The translations under genes and the position numbers were made by a program. Of a stretch of DNA of 64,000 nucleotides, positions 7,847-16,300 are shown piece by piece. Location of the stretch: the NCBI GenBank assembly GCA_035274845.1, contig DATENU010000024.1, positions 124,001 to 188,000 of the forward strand, written 5' to 3'. Position 1 is the stretch's first letter. Each line of letters starts with the position of its first letter. Below the pieces are notes generated by a model, which was not told the origin of the DNA, ran no database searches, and saw only the letters and a list, made by a program, of their open reading frames with translations. The DNA is from Chthoniobacterales bacterium (lineage in GTDB: Bacteria > Verrucomicrobiota > Verrucomicrobiia > Chthoniobacterales > UBA10450).

Positions 7847-10196
7847 AAACGTCGAAGAGGCCGATGCCGCTCGCACCATTTCGATCTTGAATGATCGCAG
7901 TGTAAGGGCCCGAGGGGAGCGTGGTGATGATGGCGGATTCGAGATCGTTTAACGGCGCCAGATTCGATTCCTGGATCTCGACTGCGGGGCCTTCCCGCCA
8001 GTTGTCGTTCTCGGCGATCAGGAAGCCGTTGCCGTCGCGCAACTGAAGGACCGGATCGGGCATCGGGTTGGGTACTCCCGCCGCGGCCAGGGATGGCGCG
8101 ACGCCCCGAACCAGGACCCGGGTGTTGCCGGTGGTTCCGTTGATAATGAAGCCGCCGATCAGGACGTCGCTCTGCGGACCGACCGAGCCGCGCGTGCTAA
8201 TGTTGCCCAGGGTGGAATTGGAGGCGGGGCTGAGATCGTAGACTTCAACCAGAGCGGTCCCGGTGCCGCCATTTTTTCCGGCGATCACCGCGGTATAAGC
8301 GCCGGGCGCGAGGGTTCGGATCAGCGCCGCTTCCAATTCGTTGCCGGGGGCAAGGCCGGTGGATTCGATCTCGGCTTGTTGGGAGTCGCTCCAGTTATCG
8401 TTGGCCGCGACGAGCGCACCGGCGCCGTTCCGCAGTTCCAGAGTCGGATCCCCGAGCGCCAGGGGAACTCCAAAATCTCCCAGCGACGGACCCATCGCCC
8501 GGACAATCACTTTTTTCGGCGCGGTCCCGCTGATGATGAAGCCGCCTATGAGCCGATTGTCATCCGTCCCCGCGCTCACCCGGGTCGAGATGTTGGCCAG
8601 CGCTTCCGCCGGGACCACGAACAGAGGCGGGCCGATGTCGGGATCGGCGCCGTCCGGATCGCGTGGGAATTTGGCGTAGGGCAGACGCGCCCCCAGATAG
8701 GCGAATTGGTCGGCGCGAATGGGAAATGGCGCCAGGAAATCGTGCGTGCCGGAAGCGCCCACGATGTCATCCTGATCGACGCCATCGCCGCTGATCCCGA
8801 TCGCGCCAATAAGCTGGCCATTGCGATAGAGCGGAAATCCACCGGGAAAAATCGTTATGCCGTTCGGAAAGCGGGGGTCCATCCCGGAGGAATCGAGAAC
8901 GAAATTTGGAAGCGCGGCGCGGTTGAAGCCGGAGAATTGTTCCTGGAGCCCGTAGTACGGACCGGGATCCTGGACGTCGAGGCCGGGAGGATATTTTGTC
9001 TGGGCGAGGAACCCAACGGTGCGGGTCGAAAGCGCGAGCGAATTGCTTGAAAACCCGAGCGCGGTGCGTCCTTTCTGGACCGCGACATCCCAGCTGAACA
9101 GCGTTGCTTCCCCGGTGCGAAACGCGCCGAGCACAGTCGGATTCACGGCGGGATTGTTCGGGTTGTTCACGACCGTGATGAAGACCTGCATCTGGGTTCC
9201 GATGGGCAGCCGAATGCCGGCCCGCGTGGTCCGGGCCCGGTCGGCTGCGAAGTTAATGATGCTGGTGACCTCTGCCGCGGTGAGGCGCGCCTGGCCGTTG
9301 ATAGGGGTCGAGATCGGGTCGCTGGTGATGGGCTGGCGGATTTCGCCCTGCACCCCGCCGAAAGTGGCGACCGGATACGGGAAGGGCGGTGGCGCGCCCA
9401 TGACGGGGAATCCAGGCGCGGCGGCCCCCTGCAGCGTTTGGCCCGAAGTCGGCGACGGCGACAACACGTAGGGGAGCGCGATCCCGTTGATATAAACGTT
9501 GTTCGCCGTGATTGAGCTGGACGGGCGATAACCGGTCTGGCCCGCGAGCGCGACTTCCTCGTCCACATCGTAATCGGGAATGAACGTGAACGGATTCTGG
9601 GAACGAAAGACAACCGGGCCCGGGATCGTGTCGCCGGTAACGCCGATCCCGCCGACCAGGACGCCGTTCTGGTAAAGTGGAACGCCACCCGGCGATCCAT
9701 CGAGCGAGGTGCCGAAGACCGGAACGATGGTCAGGCCCGGAGTGCTGCTGAAACTGATGACGCTGCCCGGCGCGCGGAATTTGTTGATGTCGGAGAAAAA
9801 CAAATTCGAAAGGCCGACGCCGACGAGCGGGCCGGGCGGCGTGTTACGGACGCCAGGCGGAAAATGCTGTTGGATGATGAAACCGGCCGTGCGCGAGGTG
9901 AAGGCGTTCTGGTTGCTGCTGAGATAAGAGGCGGTGCCGGCCTTGGAAACGCAGCTGGAGATCTCCAACGCGGTCGGCGCGACCCCGCTGACGCTCCAAA
10001 CCGCGAGGACGTTGCCTTCGCGATCGGTGACGGCGATGATGCTGTTCGGCGAAATCTGAAGGGCGCGGGTGGTTGCCTGGTTGATGATGGTCTGGACATC
10101 CACGGCGGTGAGCTGCGCCCGGGCGACGCTGGACCCGAGGAGAACGGCGGCGGCGAGCAGGGATGAAAGGCGGAATCTCACGGGGTTTGGTTTCAT
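7827..10196 (-). CDS. Exported protein with two GlcG/HbpS-like domains and two C-terminal repeats
   Basis: 789-residue exported protein. The signal peptide is MKPNPVRFRLSSLLAAAVLLG followed by SSVARA. Two GlcG/HbpS-like domains follow. The first starts LTAVDVQTIINQATTRAL and ends in a GIGVTGD motif; the second starts LTAAEVTSIINFAADRAR and ends GAIGISGDGVDQDD. In other bacteria this domain binds haem or small ligands. The C-terminal 250 residues are two copies of a beta-rich unit (NISTRVSAGTDDNRLIGGF and NISTRGSVGPQSDVLIGGF) that is common in exported verrucomicrobial proteins and may be a surface or sorting module. It diverges from the barrel/cytochrome operon across a 234-base region of hairpins. 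Confidence 0.75.
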   Translation of the reverse strand: MKPNPVRFRLSSLLAAAVLLGSSVARAQLTAVDVQTIINQATTRALQISPNSIIAVTDREGNVLAVWSVSGVAPTALEISSCVSKAGTASYLSSNQNAFTSRTAGFIIQQHFPPGVRNTPPGPLVGVGLSNLFFSDINKFRAPGSVISFSSTPGLTIVPVFGTSLDGSPGGVPLYQNGVLVGGIGVTGDTIPGPVVFRSQNPFTFIPDYDVDEEVALAGQTGYRPSSSITANNVYINGIALPYVLSPSPTSGQTLQGAAAPGFPVMGAPPPFPYPVATFGGVQGEIRQPITSDPISTPINGQARLTAAEVTSIINFAADRARTTRAGIRLPIGTQMQVFITVVNNPNNPAVNPTVLGAFRTGEATLFSWDVAVQKGRTALGFSSNSLALSTRTVGFLAQTKYPPGLDVQDPGPYYGLQEQFSGFNRAALPNFVLDSSGMDPRFPNGITIFPGGFPLYRNGQLIGAIGISGDGVDQDDIVGASGTHDFLAPFPIRADQFAYLGARLPYAKFPRDPDGADPDIGPPLFVVPAEALANISTRVSAGTDDNRLIGGFIISGTAPKKVIVRAMGPSLGDFGVPLALGDPTLELRNGAGALVAANDNWSDSQQAEIESTGLAPGNELEAALIRTLAPGAYTAVIAGKNGGTGTALVEVYDLSPASNSTLGNISTRGSVGPQSDVLIGGFIINGTTGNTRVLVRGVAPSLAAAGVPNPMPDPVLQLRDGNGFLIAENDNWREGPAVEIQESNLAPLNDLESAIITTLPSGPYTAIIQDRNGASGIGLFDVFNLQNP

Positions 10197-10214
10197 ACTA
10201 AATTCGCGTGGGTT

Positions 10215-10231
10215 GGGGAATGAAATTCCCC
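10215..10231. repeat. Short perfect hairpin in divergent promoter region
   Basis: GGGGAAT, loop GAA, then ATTCCCC: a 7-bp stem with a 3-base loop about 20 bases upstream of the GlcG-type gene start. It may be an operator or a structured leader for the leftward gene. Confidence 0.4.
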
Positions 10232-10253
10232 GGAGCTTCGACGCGATGACCCT

Positions 10254-10321
10254 ACGGCCTGTGGGCAGGCCGTCTCCAGCTCGCGCTGTCGTGCCTTGGA
10301 GCCGGCACGCCATCGTGCCGG
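10254..10321. repeat. Divergent pair of REP-like hairpins with GGAG tags
   Basis: On the minus strand the GGAG tag (complement of 10274-10277) is followed by stem ACGGCCTG, loop CCCA and CAGGCCGT (10254-10273). On the plus strand GGAG (10298-10301) is followed by C, stem CGGCACG, loop CCAT and CGTGCCG (10303-10320). Tag, stem length and CC-starting loop match the pair at 936-1010, while the stem sequences differ with compensating changes. The pair lies between divergent genes. Confidence 0.7.
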
Positions 10322-10430
10322 AGAGAGCGACGCAAGATCAGGAGCAAGATTCTAGAGCGAAATCCACCTTTTTCCGCCCACCCCTTAAGCTTGCTTATGC
10401 GAGGGACTTTCCGGCATTCTTCGCACCCCT

Positions 10431-12842
10431 ATGCCCTTGTCTCGCCCAATGGCCGGAGCACGAAGCAGACGCCTGCTTTTTGCGGTCATTCTATTGGCCG
10501 CGGCGGGGATCAATCGGCCGCTCGCCGGCGATGAAAGCCCGGCAGAAAATGATGAGGCACGGGTGGAAATAAATGGCGGACCGAGCAAGGCGGACCGTGT
10601 CGCGGCGGCTCCAGCGCGCAGGAAAACAGGGCGCGTCGACATCGACCTGGGCGACAGCAAGGATGTCGCCGTGGAGTTGAAGTCAGCGCGACGCAAAGCC
10701 GGTCTCGTCGAAATCGACCTGGGCGATAGCAAAGATGCCACGGTGGAGATCGTCCGCGATCGCAAGGGAGCCGCGATCGAGATCAACGGTTTCCGGGTTC
10801 ATCCCCATTTCAAAGCGGGCCGGCGCTATCTCTTCGGACAAGAAGAGGCCCAGCTCGATCCGCCGCTGCCGCCCTCGCAATTCAACCCGGACCCGGGCGG
10901 CGGCAATCTCCTCGAACCGGAAGAGCCGCCGGATTTGTATCCGCCCATTCTGCCTCAGCCCCCGGATTACACAGAGGAACCGGTGCCGCGTTCGCTCGGA
11001 TTGCCGCGCCGCGGGGTGCGTGAAATGACGCCGGAACGACGCAAGCTCGATTACGACTCTTATCCCGACTCTGAGGCCGGCCGCGGCCTTCTCCCCGGCT
11101 CCGAACCCGTGCCCAATCGCTGGTTCGTCGGCTTTGGCCAATGGCAGCGTTACGCCGATCCGCGCACCGAGACGCCCTATCAGACCGGCCGGCTCCGTTT
11201 CTGGCACCCCTATTTGCAGAGCACGCTGAAAGGCGACTCGCCCATCATCGGCCAGGACATCTTTCTTAACCTGACGCTGAACGATTTTTTCCAATTCGAG
11301 GGACGCAAGCTTCCGACCCCCAGCGGCGTCAGCGCCGCGCGCCCGAATAGCTCGGAATTTTTCGGGCGAAGCGAACAGCTCTTTTTCTCGAACGACTTCT
11401 CGATCGGCGTCGACCTGTTTAAAGGCGAGACCGCATTCAAACCGGTGGTCTGGGCGCTCCGGCTCCTTTTCGTCGCAAACCACAACTACATCACGGTCCG
11501 GGAGAACAACGCGCTCGATCCCGATCCGCGCGGCCCCGGCTTTACCGGGCCCCGGCCCCCGCAAGTGTTCCCCAATCCCGGGGACCCGTTTGCCGGACTC
11601 GGCCCCGGCCTGAGGCCGTTACCGCAGGACCTGGCCGACACGCGCTACACCACCCGGCAAAAGGACTTTTACGCGCTCCAGGAAGCGTTCGGCGAAATCC
11701 ATATCCGCGACCTGACGAACAATTACGATTTCCTCTCGTCGCGCTTCGGGATTCAGCCGTTCGTGAGCGATTTCCGCGGCTTCATCTTTAACGATTCGAA
11801 TCTCGGAATCCGAATCTTCGGCAACTACGAAAACAATCTCTGGCAATACAATGCCGTCGTGTTCGATATGCGCGAGAAGGACACTTACTCGGACCTGAAC
11901 AAGTTCGACGACCGCGATCAACGCGTCTTTATCGCGAACGTTTTCCGCCAGGATTTCTTCGCGAAAGGCTACACGGCCCAGCTCAGCTTCCACGCGAACC
12001 TGGACGAACGTTCGCGTCACTACGACCAAAACGATTTCATCACCCGGCCGGCGCCGATCGGGGCGGTGCGCGATCATTATGTCCACGCCTATTATCTCGG
12101 CTGGACGGGTGACGGGCACATCGGAAGGTTGAACATCAGTCACGCGCTTTACCAGGCGCTGGGCATCGACGAGTTCAACGGCATCGCGCAGCAGCGGGTC
12201 GACATCAACGCCCAGATGGCAGCGCTGGAATTGTCGATCGACAAAGATTGGCTTCGCTTCAAGCTCTCCGGCTTTTACGCGAGCGGCGATCACGATCCGC
12301 GAAATTCGACCGCCACCGGTTTCGACACGATTTTTGACAAGCCATTCTTCGTCGGCGGACCGTTCTCGTTTTTCGTTCACCAGGGGTTCAACCTCGGCGG
12401 CACGTCGGTGAACTTTAAACAGCGCGACAGCCTGGTGATCGATTTGCGGACGAGCAAAAGCGAAGGGCAATCGAATTTCGTAAATCCGGGCACGATCATT
12501 CTCGGCTATGGCAACGACGCCGACATCACGCCGAAGCTGAAGGCGTTTCTGAACGTGAATTACATCTGGATGGAGGACACGGCCACGATCCGGCAGGTCT
12601 TGTTCACGAACCACACCAGCAACGAGATCGGTCTCGATTGCAGCCTGGGATTTCAATACCGGCCCCTGCTGACCAACAACATCATCATCACCGCGGGCCT
12701 TGGCTTTCTCGTTCCGGGCGCGGGTTACAAAGATATCTACCGGGCGAATACGAATCCGGTTTTCGGATATCCGGGCCCGTCGCCAGGGAAGGTGGATGAT
12801 TTTCTCTATAGCGGGATTTTTACGATCACGCTGACCTACTGA
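10431..12842 (+). CDS. Large outer-membrane barrel protein next to decahaem cytochrome
   Basis: 803-residue exported protein. The N-terminus carries a basic stretch and hydrophobic segment (LLFAVILLAAAGI), so it is exported; an in-frame ATG six codons later is an alternative start. Residues 40-110 hold two near copies of a 17-residue motif (RRKTGRVDIDLGDSKD and RRKAGLVEIDLGDSKD), then a proline-rich linker. From about residue 210 the sequence reads as amphipathic strands with aromatic girdles and ends ITLTY, as in outer-membrane porins. The segment TGFDTIFDKPFFVGGPFSFF resembles large porin-like barrels. The ATG of the next gene overlaps its stop (TGATG), and a multihaem cytochrome follows, so a barrel that seats an electron-transfer cytochrome is a plausible inference. 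Confidence 0.7.
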   Translation: MPLSRPMAGARSRRLLFAVILLAAAGINRPLAGDESPAENDEARVEINGGPSKADRVAAAPARRKTGRVDIDLGDSKDVAVELKSARRKAGLVEIDLGDSKDATVEIVRDRKGAAIEINGFRVHPHFKAGRRYLFGQEEAQLDPPLPPSQFNPDPGGGNLLEPEEPPDLYPPILPQPPDYTEEPVPRSLGLPRRGVREMTPERRKLDYDSYPDSEAGRGLLPGSEPVPNRWFVGFGQWQRYADPRTETPYQTGRLRFWHPYLQSTLKGDSPIIGQDIFLNLTLNDFFQFEGRKLPTPSGVSAARPNSSEFFGRSEQLFFSNDFSIGVDLFKGETAFKPVVWALRLLFVANHNYITVRENNALDPDPRGPGFTGPRPPQVFPNPGDPFAGLGPGLRPLPQDLADTRYTTRQKDFYALQEAFGEIHIRDLTNNYDFLSSRFGIQPFVSDFRGFIFNDSNLGIRIFGNYENNLWQYNAVVFDMREKDTYSDLNKFDDRDQRVFIANVFRQDFFAKGYTAQLSFHANLDERSRHYDQNDFITRPAPIGAVRDHYVHAYYLGWTGDGHIGRLNISHALYQALGIDEFNGIAQQRVDINAQMAALELSIDKDWLRFKLSGFYASGDHDPRNSTATGFDTIFDKPFFVGGPFSFFVHQGFNLGGTSVNFKQRDSLVIDLRTSKSEGQSNFVNPGTIILGYGNDADITPKLKAFLNVNYIWMEDTATIRQVLFTNHTSNEIGLDCSLGFQYRPLLTNNIIITAGLGFLVPGAGYKDIYRANTNPVFGYPGPSPGKVDDFLYSGIFTITLTY

Positions 12843-13333
12843 TGAAAAGGCGAAACGGGCGCGTTAAGGAAGAGCCGGGCGTGGAGTACGGCGAGAGGGG
12901 GAAAGGCAGAACGTCCAACGTTCAACGTCCAACGTCCAACGTCCAACGAAGAGAGGGTGGCGCGACGAGTGCGGGCGAAAGGCGGTTTGATCTGGAGGAG
13001 CGACTGCTTGAGTACGCGGTTCGAATCATTCGGCTGGTTGATGCATTGCCGGCTAGTCGAGCGGGAAGGCACGTGGCCGATCAGCTCTTGCGTTGTGGCA
13101 CGTCGCCTCTCGCAAACCACGGTGAACTTCAAGGCGCGGAATCGCGAAAGGATTTCGTTCACAAACTTCGGTTTTGCTTAAAGGAGATCCGAGAAGCACG
13201 ACGATGGCTGCGCTTGGTCCACCGCGTTCCCCTTCTTCCTCCCGCAAAAGTCGAGCCGCTCCTCAACGAAACTGAGTCCCTCGTTAAGATCTTCGCCGCC
13301 AGCATCCGGACCGCGGAAAGGAACAAAGGGTGA
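12842..13333 (+). CDS. Four-helix-bundle protein (S23/IVP-type, TIGR02436 family)
   Basis: 163 residues. The family core starts near residue 48: RRFDLEERLLEYAVRIIRLVD, then ADQLLRCGTSPLANHGELQGAESRKDFVHKL, then KEIREARRWLRLV and ESLVKIFAASIRT, the four helices of the 23S-rRNA intervening-sequence protein family. Family members occur free-standing and are related in fold to Avd of diversity-generating retroelements; the molecular role is unknown. The first 45 residues include TSNVQRPTSNVQR, which is the translation of a 7-base DNA repeat, so the true protein may start later. Its start overlaps the barrel stop and its stop overlaps the GTG of the cytochrome gene (GTGA). It is bracketed by inverted heptamer arrays. 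Confidence 0.8.
   Translation: MKRRNGRVKEEPGVEYGERGKGRTSNVQRPTSNVQRREGGATSAGERRFDLEERLLEYAVRIIRLVDALPASRAGRHVADQLLRCGTSPLANHGELQGAESRKDFVHKLRFCLKEIREARRWLRLVHRVPLLPPAKVEPLLNETESLVKIFAASIRTAERNKG
12913..12947 (-). repeat. Heptanucleotide array, left copy (GTTGGAC family)
   Basis: Five tandem 7-base units. Read on the minus strand they run GTTGGAC three times, then GTTGAAC, then GTTGGAC. The array lies inside the 5' part of the four-helix-bundle reading frame and is an inverted copy of the array at 13356-13390 with the same order of unit variants. Confidence 0.9.
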
Positions 13334-16300
13334 ACGCGCCGTTACGGCCTCTTGCGTTGGACGTTGGACGTTGGACGTTGAACGTTGGGCGTTTTCTTTT
13401 TCCCCTTCTCTTCATCGCTGCCCCGACCTTCGCCCAGGAAGAGTCCGGCTACGGTCCGCCAACTTCTCTCCCCTCGAACTTTTCCATCACCCCGCCCTCG
13501 GCCCGCCCTCGCCAAAATTGGATCGATCAATCCCAGGCGGCGGCTGACGCGAAAAGCTCGGGTTGCAATCAGTGCCACCAGGGCGTCGAGCCGATGCACC
13601 AGGCCTCGCATGTCGTCCTTGGTTGCACAGATTGCCATGGCGGTAATCCGGCCCGAGGCCTGAAGAAAGAGCAGGCGCACGTTCTGCCGCGGAATAAGGA
13701 GTTCTGGAAAACCTCGGCCAATCCACCGAACTCGAACGTTTGGCTCAACCACGAATCGGCTGAGTTCATTCGCTTCATTAATCCCGGCGACCTGCGCGTG
13801 GCGAAACAGGCCTGCGGCCTTTGCCACGACGAGATCATTCGCAATGTCGATCACAGCATGATGAATCACGGCGCGATGCTCTGGGGCGCGGCGCTTTACA
13901 ACAACAGCGGTTTCTATCTGAAAAACTATCGCTTCGGCCAGGCCTATGGCGCCGACGGCGCGCCTCTTCGTCTGATCAACTACACGCCCGTCACGCCTGA
14001 GGACACCAAGTTCCGCGGCATCCTTCCCTTCCTCGATCCGCTTCCGCGATTCAACCTGAGTAATCCGGGAAATATCCTGCGCATTTTCGAGAAGGGCGGC
14101 GAAAAGCAATTGCAGCTCGGAATTCCAACCACCGAAGAACCACCCGGTAAACCGCTCCGGCGGTTGTCCGAGCGTGGACTCGGCACGCTGAACCGGACCG
14201 ATCCCGTTTTTCTGGGTCTGCAAAAAACGCGGCTGCACGATCCGCTTCTCGGCTTTCTCGGTTCGAACGATCACGCGGGCGATTATCGATCGAGCGGCTG
14301 TTCGGCGTGCCACGTCGTTTACGCGAACGATCGTTCGCCGACCAACTCCGGCCGGTGGAGCAAATACGGCCACCAGGGGCTGAGTTTCACCGCGGACAGA
14401 ACGATTCCAAAGAACGAGCGGGGGCATCCGGTCCTGCACCAGTTCTCGCGCTCGATCCCGTCGAGCCAATGCATGAACTGCCATATGCATCAGGGCAATC
14501 TCTTCGTGAATCCCTATCTCGGTTACACCTGGTGGGACCAGGAAACGGATGGCGAGCTGATGTATCCCAAACAGCAGCGCAACCCGACGCCTGATGACCT
14601 GGTGATCGAGACCCAAAGCAATCCCGAGGCGGCCGCGGCGAGAGGGCTCTGGGGTGACCGGGAATTTCTCGACAAAGTTTCGGAGCTAAACCCGCAGCTC
14701 AAGCACACCCAGTTCGCCGATTACCACGGCCACGGCTGGGTTTTCCGCGCGATCTTCAAGCACGATCGAAAAGGCAACCTGCTCGACCTTCGCGATAACA
14801 AGATCCCGCACGACGATCCGCAGAAATTCGCCAAGGCCGTTCATCTCAAGGACGTCCATCTCGCGCACGGAATGCAATGCACGGACTGTCATTTCGAAAA
14901 AGACGTGCACGGCAATGGAATGCTCTACGGCGAACCGCGCAATGCGACGACGATTAATTGCATCGATTGCCACGGCACCGTCAATCAGCGGCCGACCTTG
15001 GTGACGACGGGGAACGCTGGCGCGTTCGATCTGCTAAATGGGAGCAACACGCCGTGGGGACCACGCTTCGTTTGGGAAGGGACGAGACTTTATCAGCAGT
15101 CGGTCATGGCCCCTGATGTTCGCTGGGAAATTCCGCAAACGATCGACACGGTTGATCCCCTCTCCTCGCACTACAATCCGAAATCGGCCTATGCGAAAAC
15201 GCTCCGGCGCGACGGCAAAACCTGGGGCGGGGCCGTAGCCGAAATCGCCGATCCCGGTCAGCAAACAACCGGCGACAGCAAGGCGGGCTACAGCCGAATC
15301 CACCTGGCGCACGACAACAGCGCGATGGATTGCCAAATCTGCCACACCTCATGGGCAACGAGTTGTTTCGGCTGCCACCTGCCGATGAAAGCGAACCAGC
15401 GGGTCCCGCTCAATAAATTCGAAGGCGTCACCGACCGGAACTATACGACCTACAACCCGCAGGTGGTGCGCGACGACGTCTTCATGCTCGGGATCGATGG
15501 GACGGTAAAAAAGAACCGGATGGCCGTGATCCGTTCTTCAAGCGCGGTGGTGGTCAGCTCGCAAAACGCGAATCGCGAGTGGGTTTACTCGCAGGCGCAG
15601 ACCTTTTCGGCCGAAGGCTATAGCGGCCAGGCGTTCAATCCGCATTTCCCGCACACCACCAGCGGCGTCGGGACGACCAAGAATTGCACCGACTGCCATC
15701 TCTCGAAAAACAACGACAACAACGCCTGGATGACGCAGCTCCTCGGGTTCGGCACCGGCACGGTAAATTTCTTCGGGCGCTACTCATACGTGGCTGAAGG
15801 CAGGCACGGGTTCCATGCGGTGGTCTGGACGGAGCCAGACGAGCCGCAGGCGGTGATCGGCAGCCATCTCCATCAAATCGCCTACCCGGACAATTATCGG
15901 AAACATCTTGAAGCCGGTGCGGTGCTCAAAGAGGCGCACGAACACAGCGGACACGACGTTCAGGATATCGTGCTGCGGGGCGAATATCTCTACACCGCGA
16001 ACGGCCCCGGCGGCTTCGAAGTTTTTGATGTCGCGAACATTGACCAGAAAGGTTTCTCGGAACGCATTGTCAGCGCGCCGGTTTCGCCGCTAGGGCAACG
16101 GACCCGGGTGAACACGAAATACGCGACCTCGGTGGTGATCCCCAGCACCCTTGCGCTCGATCCCGCGCGGGTCCGCCTGCCGGAGAATGAGGAGCAGCCA
16201 ATCGATCTGTTTTACGCCTTTGTTTATGTCACAGATCGGGAAGAGGGCATCGTCGGTTCAAACGTCGCCACCCTCGTTGATGGAAATCCCGACAACAATT

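Noticed and set aside
12913..13390. Heptamer arrays as a possible CRISPR
   Set aside because: Units are 7 bases with no spacers, so they are tandem repeats rather than a CRISPR array. No cas genes are present.
13342..14616. 424-codon minus-strand frame opposite the cytochrome
   Set aside because: Antisense to the haem motifs; its ending PTSNVQR only reflects the heptamer repeat.
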